From: Thuidium tamariscinum | Lineage: Eukaryota; Streptophyta; Bryopsida; Hypnales; Thuidiaceae | Assembly: GCA_947034885.2 (NCBI GenBank) | Contig: OX344756.2 | Location: 11,590,098-11,654,097 of the forward strand | Direction of reading: 5' to 3' | Length of the DNA stretch: 64,000 nt | Part shown: positions 47,577-59,684 of the stretch, one piece after another | Position numbering within the stretch: the first letter of the stretch is position 1 | Layout: each line of letters begins with the position of its first letter | Program-made: the position numbers and the translations under genes | The notes under the pieces: generated by a model | Databases searched by the model: none | Seen by the model: the letters and a program-made list of their open reading frames with translations, nothing else | Told to the model about the DNA's origin: nothing

Positions 47577-49110
47577 TTCCTGGCTCTTGACTGCCTGAAC
47601 TCAACTAAACCTGTTTTATTACCTCAGCTTCCCTTCGTCACTCACTCTACGCTCTCATCAGTTGCAAGCATAATTCATGCCCAATTTCTTCCTAACGAAT
47701 TGAACCCACTATCAAAACCGGTGCCAATTGCCAACGTGTTAATCAAGCTGTAGCCTCGGTGATTTCTAATCCGTTCGCAAACGGTTCTGGAAAAAGTGCG
47801 TTAAGAGTTGCACACTGATCCAAATACTTCAGAAGCTTGCGAATGACGCAACCATTAGCCTTCTGTCAATGATTTGCCTCAACTCCCTCACCAGTGCCAT
47901 CTGTCAGATTAGAGGCAGACCCGATGTAAAGATACAATAATCACCAGGACATCGATCAGAAACAAATTCTTGAAACCGCCAGAAACTCAGACCACGCACT
48001 TCTACAGATTTCCGGGGATTCTGTTCTGCGGATGTACAGTACAGTCAAGCATTGTAATGTGCAGACTTCCTCTACTGCACTCGTGTTCATTTGAAAAACT
48101 AGTCGTTACGACGATTTAGGCGCCATATCCGCTGTGTATTTCCATGCGATGGGAGGTGGATTTATTCGGGGTTAATGAAAGTTAATGCATAATACAGCAT
48201 GTTGGATGAGCTTCTGGATCTTCTCGCAGAGCTCAGCATACTTCTTGCCAGCTTCGAGATTTGCATAAGTCGTCGGGATTCCTTCTCACAGCAACAACGT
48301 ACTAGCTGCTTCTCGTTACTGTAAATTCCACAGCGAGAATTCTTGGTTACCGTCTCGATCTTCCTTTCAAATTATAAGATTTCCTACTGGTCATTATTCA
48401 AATTTAGTGCAGCAAATGATAGCTCACGCAAAAATGAAGTCCATCTAATCGGCAGTGACTTTTAACGGCACTTTCAACAGATAATCCCCTCGCAACTAAT
48501 TTTAAAAATTCGCTCGATAGTTAGTGAATAAGCTCAAACTAAGGCGAAAGTTCTTATCGCCGCACATTTTTATCCCTAAACCTCACCTCACGCGCATCAT
48601 CGATATCAAGCGATGCATATGCGGCGATGCCTGCCATAGCTGCACGATATATGCGAGCTCCGTGGCCGATGGCCACACTTACGTACGAGCTCCGACCTAA
48701 CTTACTCCACTTGCGCAGAATTCGAGAAATTGAGGCGAAGTGAGAATGAGACATCTGAGGCACCGAATAATCATTTTAATAATGTAAGAATACAAGAGGA
48801 GTCGTGATGGAATCTCTGAGCTTGAGCTTCACGCCTCGAAAGAAGGCGTCATCGCGAGAGAGACGATGGCTTGGTCTCCAAGCTGAACAGCAGCTGACTG
48901 CGGGCCCAGCAACTGGCATATGGGAGGAGGTCCAGAAACCGACCATCTAAGGGCTGGAACAGAATTTTGGGCAGGTCAAACATCTTGAAATATTTTTCAG
49001 AGAATTTTCCTTGAAAGACAGCTTGAATAGGCATCTAACCCAAGTCGTTTCATATTTTTTGGAGTTCTCTAGAATTAGTTATCAAATTCTGAAGTTGAAA
49101 GGGCATAGGG
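47577..49110. other. Upstream of GEX1; scattered coding-like fragments on the minus strand
   Basis: The GEX1 promoter should lie just above 47576. Further up, minus-strand fragments look protein-like but are unrecognised. One at about 48195-48292 reads GIPTTYANLEAGKKYAELC and on, after an acceptor-like CTGTGAG. One at about 47845-47912 reads MALVRELRQIIDRRLMVASF. One at 48554-48763 is a 69-codon frame with a GTAAGT donor inside it. They could be exons of a decayed gene. I cannot assemble a gene. Confidence 0.25.
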
Positions 49111-49219
49111 CTCTAAAATGGTGCCCTAGCTAAAATGTACATTGTCAGTACACTGCTGAAGGCTATGAAAATGCAACATGTACAAGTACTGTACATTTAA
49201 GATAGGGCACCATTTTAGA
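49111..49219. repeat. Small inverted-repeat (MITE-like) hairpin
   Basis: CTCTAAAATGGTGCCCTAGC at 49111-49130 pairs with the complement of TTCTAAAATGGTGCCCTATC ending at about 49219. Inner arms (AATGTACA, GTACTTGTAC) also pair. No target duplication was resolved. A third partial motif, AGGGTACCATCTAGGGC, lies at about 49280. Confidence 0.45.
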
Positions 49220-49221
49220 AC

Positions 49222-51960
49222 CTGCTCCATTCAAGAGCCTCCTCCTATACGTTAGGGTAAAATTACTCTACCGAGAATAGGGTACCATCTAGGGCTTTTA
49301 CTTTTTGCTTTTTGGTGCCAGTTTGCACGAGAAAAAATAATCTGACTAAAAAACACCCCAAAAAATGCCGGAAAACTTAGATGAAATCACTAGACAACTT
49401 TGAAATAGAGAAAAATATTAGATGAATTTGCCTAATTTTGAATGAAAACCATACTATAGATGAATGTTGCAATTTGGAGCATCCTTTTAACATTTTATGT
49501 CACGATTGTGGTTATTCTTCAAAAATGGAAAAAAAGCCATGGTACCATCCTATACAAAATGACTTATTTGTAGGTTGAATTTTCATTCCTACCGCATGTG
49601 TAGGTCAGCTTCAGCAAGTTCATATTGAAATATTTTATTTTTTGCAATTCGATGGATACATAGGAATTTTTTTATTTTTGGCACTTTATAAGGATATTCT
49701 TAATTTTGGATTGATTCCTTCTATTAATGCGTAAATGTTTGCCTTTTTCTATTTTTTCTCAAGAACAATTTTTCAAATTTTTAGAAATAGTTGTAAATAA
49801 TTTTCTAAATTTCAAAATCTTCTAAATTTTCTTGGTCAAGTTACTTGTGAAATTGCCCTATGCATGTGATACTAGTATGCCCTATGCCATTGCCACAGTC
49901 AAAATCAAAGTGAGAATATTTTTTCAATTTTTTAATTCATAAAAAAACTTTTAAACTCAATAACTTCCTCATTGTAAGTCGGAATGCCACAAAACAAAGC
50001 CCATGCACCTCTCCTTGCCAAGAGCTATTTGATGATACCAAGAACATGATCTAGCGATGCACAATGCAAGAGATCTCAATATGAAAAACAAATAAATAAA
50101 ATCTTAAAACAAATAAACAATTTGTTTTAACCCCTAAGCATCTAGCTCATCTCTAAAATTGATGATTTTTGAAAAAATCATCATAAAGTACTATTTAGAA
50201 GAATATTTTGGAATTGAGATGCAAATAAAAGTTGTAGAGTTTGAGTTTTTGATTCTATGCATACAATTAGATTCACCAATTTTTTCACCAATTTTTTTCT
50301 TAAAATTTTGAAAGAAAAAATTCAAAATTCTTCCTAAATTGAATTACAAGAAAAATACTTTCAATTTTTGAGTAAATTTTGTTGAAATGGATTTGAAATG
50401 ATGTTCTCTTGATATGGTGATTTTTTGGAATTTTTGTATTCTTTGAGTCTATAACCTCATCTTTGTAATTCTAAATTTGAACTAGTAACAGTCAATCTAA
50501 ATCAACCACATGACATACTTGTACATTTGCAATTTTAGAAGAATACATGTAGCCTAGTTACACCAAATCCAACCCTTGAATAGGACAACAACTTTATAAA
50601 GCATTCCTAAAAATTAGGATGACTTCCATCTATTGTAAGTTATAATGAAAAAGACATCTGATCTTGAAATGTGTACAATATCCAAAAATTGGACGTTAGA
50701 GCACTTAAGGGTTAAGGTATAGATGCCTCTAAACATTTAGAGGCTTCTCTAAAATTGATAATTGGGAAGAAATCATCATGAAGTATTATTTGAAAGAATA
50801 TTTTGGAATTGAGATACAATTTACTCCTAAAGGTTTTTGACAATGTTCTCACCAAAATCGCTTCAAAACTATCATTTCTAGGACAACTACCAAATTTTAA
50901 GAAAAAAACATGTTTGGACAAATAGAATTGTAGGATCTTTTTGTACACTAGTTTGAAAAGATGTGGAAAAAATTTCAAAATTTTTTCACAATGTAGATTG
51001 CAAGATTTTAGTGTTTGAAGTGGTAAAAATCCTTTAGAGAGCTGCACTTCAAAAGTCACATTTGTATGAAAAAATGTCTATAATAGTCGTAATTCTTTGG
51101 ATTCATTCTTCAAGTTGGCTGTATACTTGAAAATGTTCAAATCATTTGGAATTGTACAACATGTAGGAAAAAAATAGTAAGTAGAAAGAAGTAGAGAATG
51201 ATTCAAACCACTAAATTGTTAACAATTTATTTATAGATTTTAAAAAAACAAATCCCAATGGTTGTAATGTTGTATTTAGAAATCTACACCCAACCTTTTT
51301 ATTTTTTTTCAAAAATATTAAAAATTGAATTAAATAAAAGACTTCAAAGTCTATAGAGTAGACATTCCATAACGTTCTACAAACTACCTACAAACTAAAG
51401 CTCCCATAACTTTCATCTCATTAATCAAAATGAAATGATTCAAAACTTTCCATGTATATATAAATCTAATTAACCAATTTCAAATTTTTATGTTAAAAAA
51501 AGTTTTTTTTGAAGAAGTTTTTTTTTGTTGCCTGGGCTATCCACAAAGCAATGAAAACTATATATCATACAACAACTTTTGAACCATGTAGTCAAAAGCT
51601 ACAAAATTGTTGGGCCTCAAAGTTGCACTCTAGGAAAAGGTTGTGTGAAAATTTCAAAGGAAAAAAATAAAAACTCCGTTTATAAGTACCTACCTAAATT
51701 GCTATGTTGCCAAAAAATGCACTTTGGTCCATTAGGGGTTAAAAGTTGTAGGGTCTAAGTTTTATTTTCCAGCTGTACAATTAGATTCACATATGTTGTC
51801 ACCAATATTTTCTATAAATTAAAAAAAGAATTCAATTTCCTTCTTGATTTAATTACTAGCAAGGTAGTGAAAATACTATTATTTTTTGAGTAAAATTTGG
51901 TGGAATGGATTTGAAGAAAAATTGGACATCATTTAGAACATAAAACGAGAGTATTGTGGA
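49222..51960. repeat. AT-rich, internally duplicated repeat DNA related to the 37.5-40.9 kb element
   Basis: No gene was recognised. About 50130-50240 resembles 50700-50825 (ATCTCTAAAATTGATGATTT, then GAATATTTTGGAATTGAGAT). About 50265-50410 resembles 51765-51915 (TACAATTAGATTCAC, then TGAGTAAATTTTGTTG). About 50835-51720 resembles 38950-40030 in the CACTA-type element but lacks the MITE found there. This looks like an older, eroded relative of that element with a roughly 1-kb internal duplication. Confidence 0.5.
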
Positions 51961-52641
51961 GTGGGTGATATACTGAGCTCCGATACCTGGACATTCTTTG
52001 AACAAATACATTTCCTCTAGAATCAGGATTTTAGCAATAAAACTGGCTTACAGCAACAGTAGAGATGAGCATTGTTGGTGGCAAGTGAAGTCTTTACTTG
52101 TTAACTTTAAGTGTAACAATAGCAAACAAGTATGCTAAAGTTTCGATGTCCTACCTCCTCTTCAGTTGACTCGAGGGCAACGAGAACAATGACAGGAAAC
52201 ATGCGTAAAAGACCAAAGAGATTCAGGAAGTGTTGAGATCAGCGCTTCAACCTCTATGAATTGCAAAGATACTAGAAATGATCACATGACAACCTTTCCT
52301 GTTACTCCACTGCGATTGCAATTTCATGTTAGAAAACTGAGCATATTATTCTCCTTTCAGTATATTTCGGAAGAGGCCAGGGAACCTAGTTTCCACATAC
52401 TAAACTTCAAAACATTTGCATTATCTTTGTCAGCAGTAGCTACAAACTGCATCCTAGTACCTGCTTGCAATCCTAGAGAGTCCAATTTAGCACAAGCATT
52501 CTAGAACACTCGAACACAACAATGCAACTAAACTAGTCAAGATGGTGGAAAGCTTATTAGTGCAAACGGTAGTACCGGTAGCTGCTACTTCAAGCTTCAG
52601 CACAAGCGCAAGCATTCAAGAAATCTAGCAGGAATAGGCAA

Positions 52642-52857
52642 CTAAACTAAAAAGATCGAGGAATGCTCATTGCTGTGATATGAAGGACGACGGAGAAGGC
52701 GCTGTTCCAAGAGTTTGGCTCTTGCAAGCGCCAGTTGAAGCTGTGATCGGACATTGACCACCGAAATCAAAAATCAAATGCAAAACTGCTATGCAGTGTG
52801 CAATTGAAGCTAAGAACCGCCATTACTTACCTGATACCCGGGAACAGAACCATCCAT
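52642..52857 (-). CDS. Possible two-exon 41-aa micro-gene
   Basis: A start codon at 52857 opens MDGSVPGYQ (52831-52857). This is followed by a strong donor CAG|GTAAGT. An acceptor TCACAG before 52740 joins in phase to LQLALARAKLLEQRLLRRPS and on to a stop at 52642. The total is 41 residues, mostly one basic amphipathic helix. It could equally be the first exons of a longer gene or noncoding RNA. I do not recognise the sequence. The region upstream (52860-53050) is relatively GC-rich, as a promoter might be. Confidence 0.3.
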
Positions 52858-54339
52858 AGCCGCCTCAGCCGTCACAGTGAAATGACATTTTAAACTTGCG
52901 CTGGCCACGATTGCAATACATCAAATCCGATCCGACCCAATCAACGAGGCTCATGACTGTTTTTCAAGATTGGTGATGCTCGCCTTCGCCTCTGTGCGGA
53001 GAGTTTTCGGCTGTTGCAGGGCTGTAAATGGAGGCGATTTGGCACATTGTTCGGTCTCCCTGTTTGTGTTTTTGTGGCCATATCGCGCGGCAAGGTGACC
53101 CATTCGGCAGGGAAGACAGGAGGTGCATGCGTGCTGGGGGTCGAAGGTACGCATCATATTGGGTCAGCGAGCCTGGGATGTTCGAGAGATTTCCTGGCAG
53201 ATTGAATTTCATGCTTATTCGAGGTCTGTTGATGACTGTGATATCCGCATTTTGCCTCCTGTCTCGATCGGTTTTTTACCATTTCAGATCGCCCTCTCAT
53301 ATCCAATCTCGAAAAACCGTGAGTATTGAGGACGTCGTACAGTGTGATAGTGAGCAGCCGAGTGTTTTGGCGATGCGATCATACCTGTAGCTTTAGAAAG
53401 CAGCTGCCGTCAAAGAGATTCTGTATGAATATGTTGAATCCATGATTTTGAGAGCTTCTAATAGAAACTGAGTATTTGGGGTATGCTGCAAGTCGACGAA
53501 GACAGGTGCTTAAGCTCATGTTATGACCGAATATTGCATTGTTGGCTTCACCATCGGCCAGAACTTGTGTTAGCCATTTTTTTGAGATTTTGACAATAAG
53601 ACTGTTACTTGTCCAAATCAAGGACGTTGTAATTTTGTGGTATCAGGTCAGGGTCGAAGCTGCTTCCAGTTGAGGATGCTTTCGGGATATTCGTTGAGAC
53701 TTACCAGCTATTTTTCTCCGATTCTCGTAATGAACCTTTTTTCAATTACGGCGTTACTCCAAATAAGTTTTTTCAGAGTTTCCACCTGTTTATTTTCAGA
53801 TGCATCCATGTTGCAACCAGTTTTTTCCCCAACACCTCCGGCTGCAATTTTGACTAACTGGGGATTCCCCCGAACATTGCACCCAAAACCCCACATCTGC
53901 TCATTACAGACGAACCTATTGTACTGTTTATTCTAGCAGAGGCTTCTGACGGGCATCCTTGAATCATTGGTGGGGCACGAAGAGTTGAAGACCACTCACC
54001 CCTTGACCCAAAATTAAATGTTATCTGTGAACGTGACTTCGTCGTGCACTTTTGCTTTCCACGAGAGGATAACCACGCATCTCCAGTCAACCTGGAATCC
54101 ATTCGAAAGCACCCAATCTGAAAGCAACGCTTGGCTCTGTGTCTTTGCAGACAAGTCTATTAGAACTGTGCATGTAGGACCCTACAGTAGACGAAGTCAG
54201 AGACGGGCTAGCAGTCCTTGTACAGAGAAACCCCAGAAGCTCAAGTAACCGCCAGGGTTTGCTGCTTTGCTCCGAGTTTGGGTGCAGCTGCGCTTGTTGT
54301 GACTTGTGACAATCCCGGACGTTGCTCTCGTCTCTGTCT
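52858..54339. other. GC-richer region without a recognised gene
   Basis: Many short open frames occur on both strands because stops are rarer here. None has a domain I recognise or consistent splice junctions. It may include leader or intron sequence of the decayed COP1-like gene at 55 kb. Confidence 0.35.
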
Positions 54340-54940
54340 TCTGGCCCGCCCTGCTGCCTTATCGATCTCAAGCTGTGGTGAGTGACTTTGCTTGTCCTGT
54401 TTTACCGTTTCAGTTTCAAGTTTGTCCATGTATCTCAAGCTATGGTGAGGTTTGGCTCGTCCTGTTTTGCCATTTCAGTCTCAAGGTTCTGTCCATGTAT
54501 CTTAAGCTGTAGCGAGTGGCTTGGCTGTTCCTGTGTTGCCGTGTTGATCTCAAGCTTCTGTCCATGTCCCTCAAACTAGCTTTGGTGAGTGGTTTTGCTA
54601 GTCCTGTTTCGGCCTGTCTATCTCGAGCTTCTGTCCGTGTAGCTATGGGAAGTGGTTTCGGTAGGCCTGTTTTGCCATACCCATTTCAAGCTTCTGTCCA
54701 CGTCCCTCAAACTAGCTATGGTGAGTGGTTTTGCTAGGCTTGTTTTGCCGTATTTGAAGCTCCTGTCCATGTCTTTTAAGCCAGCTATGGTGAGTGGTTT
54801 TGTTAGTCCAGTTTTGTTGTATTGATCTGAAGCTTCTAGGCATGTCTTTCAAGCTAAGCTATGTTTGGTGGTTTGTCTGGTCCCTTTCCAGGTTTCCATA
54901 TCGATTTCAAGCTCGTGCCCGCTTATCTGTAGTTGTGGTG
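54340..54940. repeat. Minisatellite: eight units of about 62-75 bases
   Basis: Each unit carries some form of CTCAAGCTATGGTGAGTGG, then TTTTGCTAGTCCTGTTTTGCC, then CTTCTGTCCATGT. Units begin near 54365, 54432, 54500, 54568, 54642, 54705, 54775 and 54848. They vary by point changes and small indels, with the last one most diverged. Most units contain GGTGAGTG, a near-ideal plant 5' splice site. The array lies directly upstream of the orphan COP1 exon. Confidence 0.75.
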
Positions 54941-55006
54941 TGTCGGCTCATCTTCTGCCACACCACTGAGATTCACGCGTCACGATGTATGTCCTGTTGG
55001 TTGCAG

Positions 55007-55190
55007 ACTGATTCAGCCGATCATAGCACTCATTGTTTGGACTTGCGGAATTCAAGCAACCCGCTTTCTGTATTCAAGGGTTACCAAAAAGCCGTGTCTT
55101 GTGTGAAATTTTTATCTTCAAGTGAGCTAGCATCAGCTTCCACTGACAGTGCTTTACGACTGTGGGGCGTTCAGACAAACTGCTCTGTAC
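55007..55190 (+). pseudogene. COP1: Orphan exon of a COP1-like WD40 protein
   Basis: The segment follows an acceptor (GGTTGCAG) and ends at a GT donor (GTAC|GTAGTT). It encodes DSADHSTHCLDLRNSSNPLS, then VFKGYQKAVSCVKFL, then SSELASASTDSALRLWGV. This matches the fifth-sixth WD40 repeat region of COP1, the E3 ligase of light signalling (SADHHIHYYDLRN...FSGHKKAVSYVKFL...ELASASTDSTLRLWDV). Two hallmarks are changed: the GH dipeptide is GY and the WD dipeptide is WG. No RING, coiled-coil or other WD40 exon was found on either side. It is most likely a dispersed gene fragment, not a working gene. Confidence 0.75.
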
Positions 55191-57997
55191 GTAGTTCCTA
55201 AACTCTCTTATTACATGAATGTGCTCTGGAGAACTTGCATTATCATGTTTTTGTAAGAGTGGGTAGCAGGAGAATGTTCTGATTGAGTCAGCTCACTTCC
55301 CCTTGTCGCGGTTTATGGAATGTGAAAGACCTTCGTGAGAGAGAACATGGCCCTTTTATATTGTGGGTCTTCGTGTTGCAATTTTTATTTTTTTGCAATT
55401 TTGTAGATACTGACACTCAGGGTACACCAACAAAAAGAATTTTGTAGGACGGCCTGTAGAAGGTAGATCAGCCTATTACCACCCTGATTTGCAATCTGAC
55501 TATCTTGGGGCCAATTCTAAGAGGGACACATATTTTTAAGAGATGCGCACATGTTTCACAAATCAAACTTGAGTGGAATTATAATTATCTGATCAAAATT
55601 GTAATTTCTGTGAATTTTTAAAGTATGTAGTCCTAAATTACAAAAGTGCCCAAGACTAGGGTCATGAACACCCTAATAACCACCCATAACCACCTTATGT
55701 CCCTATAAGTATCTAGATATTCACCAATTAGTTATTGCCACATTACCCTAAATGACAAAAGTGCACTAATTTTGTCAGATTTTTAGTTAGAAATGGCTTA
55801 TTTTTGGTCTGATTTGGATGAAGCATGGGTGGAAATGGGACCAAATATAGGGTCATGGAGATGGGTTGTAGACAGAAGTAGGTTGGTCTACCTTATATTG
55901 CTTGTTGCAAAGATTGTTTTCAAGCTAGCTTCTATCCACGTGTCTCAACATGTAGTATGTCCTAGTCCTATTTTGCCCTATTTTGCCCTATTTTGCCCTA
56001 TTTTATACATGTAAGTCTTAAATTTTGGCATTGGATTGTGCCAATTCTAATGAATTTAAAAATATTATATTTGGTGACTTTCAAGTCTTTCTGTTCTCAA
56101 GCTTTTATCTAATCTACACTAATCTCATGTTTTATTTTGATTTTATGATTTCATAAGGTTTTATTGGCAAGGCTATTGAGTTTTTAGAAGTTTGTGATCA
56201 ATTATTTGGATGCCTTGCTTTGCCACCTTGTCCAATGGGTACATGATTAAGGCTATTACATCCTTTTTGGGCCAATTCATGCCATTAGTTTCCTCTGCAA
56301 TTTTATTGATCCTAAGCAATGCCATCAATTCATTCTACAATTATATTGATTCCAAGTAGGGATGTAAGAAATATGAGGTATTGGAATGCATTTGAACCCA
56401 TATTTTGATTCATTATTTTTTGTGGCTATAAAAATGGTCTTGAACCATTTTGTACATTGTTGTCTTTCATTTTATTTTTGCATACTATTTTGTTTAACTT
56501 TATTAATTTAGGTAGTATTTGGATTTAGGTGTGTTTCAAGCTTTAAACTTGCATTTTGGGATTCACAACAAGAAGGATTTGGATTTTTTGTTTTTGGATG
56601 TATCATTTAAGTTAGATCCCTAGCTAGTTGACCTATGAAAGTTCATAGTTTAGGGTGTAGTAACCAAAGCCGTTCTTCATTCTTTAAGAAATTGTCTCCC
56701 TTTTGTTATTAGGATTCTTAATTGTTTGATCTACTGAGAACCTTTTGAAGAAAGTTTTTGTAGGAAAAGATTTAGCTTAACATGTTTTAAAAAACATTTA
56801 CAAATACAATGGCAAGTTTTCAACTCAATTTAGAAAATCCAAAGCTAAATGATCTTGTTGATTAAAGGGTATAAAATGAGAATAAACCACGTTTCGTTGT
56901 CTTTAAAACATTTAGAACATTGAAGCTTCATTTAATTGGATAAGCTTAGATTTCAAAATAGATTCTTGCAATTTGAAGGTCGAAATTGAAATGAGAAATA
57001 AAAAACTAGAAATGGCCAAAATGTATTATGTGGTGAAGGGTTTTTTGTCATTATTTTAAAATTGTGGCCTCATTTGAAATTGAAATTTAGTCTTAGACTA
57101 CTTTGAAAATAGATTCTAGAATTAATTTGTTTTTAATGGAGGTGGAATTCCTTCATTGAGATATCGATGATTATTCAAGATTTGTGTGAAAGAAGTGACT
57201 TAATTCATGAATCATCCGAGATGTTTTTTGCAAGTGTACTTTGACAACTTTCAAGTCCTTGTTCTATTTCTCAATGGAAAATGAAATTTTGAATTCATTA
57301 CAGTATTCTTTATTATGATATACACCTATATTAAATGCTCTGGATTTTATGAACTAATTTTTCATTATGATTGCATTTTATTGAAAAAATCAAAGTTATC
57401 TCAAATCAACACCAGTAAATCTTAAAGCTTTTTGACTTGTGGAAGAAATGTAATTCTTCTTTGGAAAGTAGAATTTGATAAATAGAATCAAATTAGAATG
57501 TAGAGTGTGTTGGATTACATGTTTGATTTTAAAGATTAATTTGTTCACAATATTAAGTAGTATTGGCCCTTGTTTGTTATAGATTCTCCTTGTTGACATG
57601 TTGTCCATACAAATCAATTTTATATTTTATGACTTTACTTGAAAGTATAAGTACAAACTTTCAGAATATCTTAATGAAGACAATGTATAAGGTATGAACC
57701 ATCGCATTAAAAATATTTACAACAACATCAAAAATGAACTCAATGCCTTGAATTTCTGCTATACTTGAAAATGGTTTCATGGTGAAAAGATATAATTTTG
57801 GTAATAGCGGTAGGTGCATTTTTGTATAATTTTTTACTATATGCATTGATTATGGATAACCAATTGTCCACTTTTTATCAATCTCAAATCTACTGGAGGT
57901 TGATACATCTTTTCATCTTCAACAAACTTCTTGTCTTGTTCAAGTAGCTAGGCTTGTAATTGGCATAGTGTTCTTTGAAGACTTGTGTCTAATTTAG
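55191..57997. other. AT-rich intergenic DNA
   Basis: No gene was recognised. A short perfect array of TTTTGCCCTA, three units and a partial fourth, lies at about 55967-56004. The rest has frequent stops in all frames. Confidence 0.5.
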
Positions 57998-57999
57998 TA

Positions 58000-58726
58000 C
58001 TCCCTCTGTCCCAAAATGATCTTCTTGTTCAACTAAATGTTCCGGATTAAGGACAAAAATTGATATTTTAAAAATCTATTTTGAGCTATAAATAATGGTT
58101 GATGTATTCTTATTGTCCCCAAATTTAAGCTTTGAATTTATTTTCAGATAGAATTTATAAATGGAGCTTTGAAATGTGAGTTTTTAGGGCCTTAAAAGAA
58201 AAACACCGTTGGCTAATCAATTGAATAATTTGTGCTCTATTTGTGGTGACACAATATCTTCCCACTTTGTGACCAGTATTTCCTGTGCTGATATTGTTCA
58301 ATGCATGCTCTGTGGGAGACTCTACAATATGGACAAAACTCACTCATAGAAATCAATATGCCCTTAGAATAGATGAGGTATTGGCATTGGACCCACCCTC
58401 CTAAATTTACTAACCTGGAAATGTCATCGCATTGCCATTTTTTTCTTTTTTTAACAAATGAAACAAAATTTCATACCGTGTATAATTTGGAATTCATCAC
58501 TTCATTAGTTACCTACTTGTCGAAGGTATTGTGGAACTTCCACCCATTGCAACATGCTATTATAAATTCCTTCTCATCACTGAGAAGTATTTTATTATAT
58601 TATTCATTGATTATGTGGGTCAGTTTTCTTTTTGTCACAATGGCTGCACTGTATACATGTGAAAGCTTGATTATCCAGGTTCTTCTTCCATATCATACTA
58701 GGAAGATCATTTTGGGACAGAGGGAG
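58000..58726. mobile_element. Stowaway-type (Tc1/mariner) non-autonomous element, 727 bp
   Basis: The left end CTCCCTCTGTCCCAAAATGA and the exact complement at the right end are flanked by TA (57998-57999 and 58727-58728). CTCCCTCYGTCCCAAAA with a TA duplication is the classic plant Stowaway signature. It is longer than most Stowaway MITEs. Its interior has no intact transposase, but the length suggests an internal-deletion derivative. It lies about 1 kb upstream of the kinase-NB-ARC-LRR gene. Confidence 0.9.
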
Positions 58727-58728
58727 TA

Positions 58729-59684
58729 GAATTGACGATATAATAATTCATATGATAGTTCTATAATCAATTTTGTTAAATTTTAAATTTTATTAATGTA
58801 AGTTTAGGGTTTTCAAATTTAGTAATTAAAGTAATGTTCTTCAAAATAATTTAATAGACTAGAGATTGTTGTATAGAGATTTTGATCTTTGCTTGGAATA
58901 CTTGTAGAATTGTCATTTTTGGTTGATCATGGAAGTGTATGCACATCTATATTAGAAGCAAGATAGATGAACTTGTAATTTCTATAGTGAAATCTCTTAG
59001 TCACATATCGAAAGGTGAAACAAGTCATTTGTCATTTTTGTAGAAAATTGAATTTCTTCTTTTGTTAGTTCTATATCAATTTTTGTCTCAAATGAATGAA
59101 TTAAAGTTGTATTGAGATTATTATATTGACAATTGAGTACTAGAACTACTAGTTGAGGCCTTCAATGGGTTTGTTTAAAGTAGGCTACCTTGTAATTTAT
59201 GCAACTTGATGTTATTCGACAAAAGATTTTGCTATTCTTTTTCTTTTGACATGAATTTTTATTCATTTACATTGTACAATTGTAAAACAAAAAACAAAAA
59301 AAATTCTTTTTTTTTGAATGGCAGTTCTTTTTTGTTTTTTATGTTTGTACAATGTAGATGTAGGAAAAAAACTTCACTTGTTGATTAAAGACAATGTATA
59401 TCATGGATACATATTATATGCATATTGACTTCTTCTTTGCACCAATGAATATTCCTTATTTTTCTAGTGCTAATATGCAAGGTGTTGGTTGATTAGCAAT
59501 GTTATTGCTTAGTGATCAACTTAATTGAGTTTGGTGGATTAATGATGTTATATTTGTTAAATTATTCAATTTTCACTATAGATTTATTGTAATTATGAGA
59601 ATGTGGATTTCTTATGCCTCTAATTGTCATTTGCAGAAATACTTGAATTGTACTTTGAATAAGCTTGTGATGTAAGACATCAAT
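58729..59684. other. 5' flank of the kinase-NB-ARC-LRR gene
   Basis: AT-rich, no coding segment. No clear TATA box could be singled out because TATA-like strings are common here. Confidence 0.4.

Noticed and set aside
48554-48763. 69-codon minus-strand frame as a complete gene
   Set aside because: It contains a GTAAGT donor in its middle, no recognisable domain and no conserved start context. It is kept only as part of a weak coding-like region.
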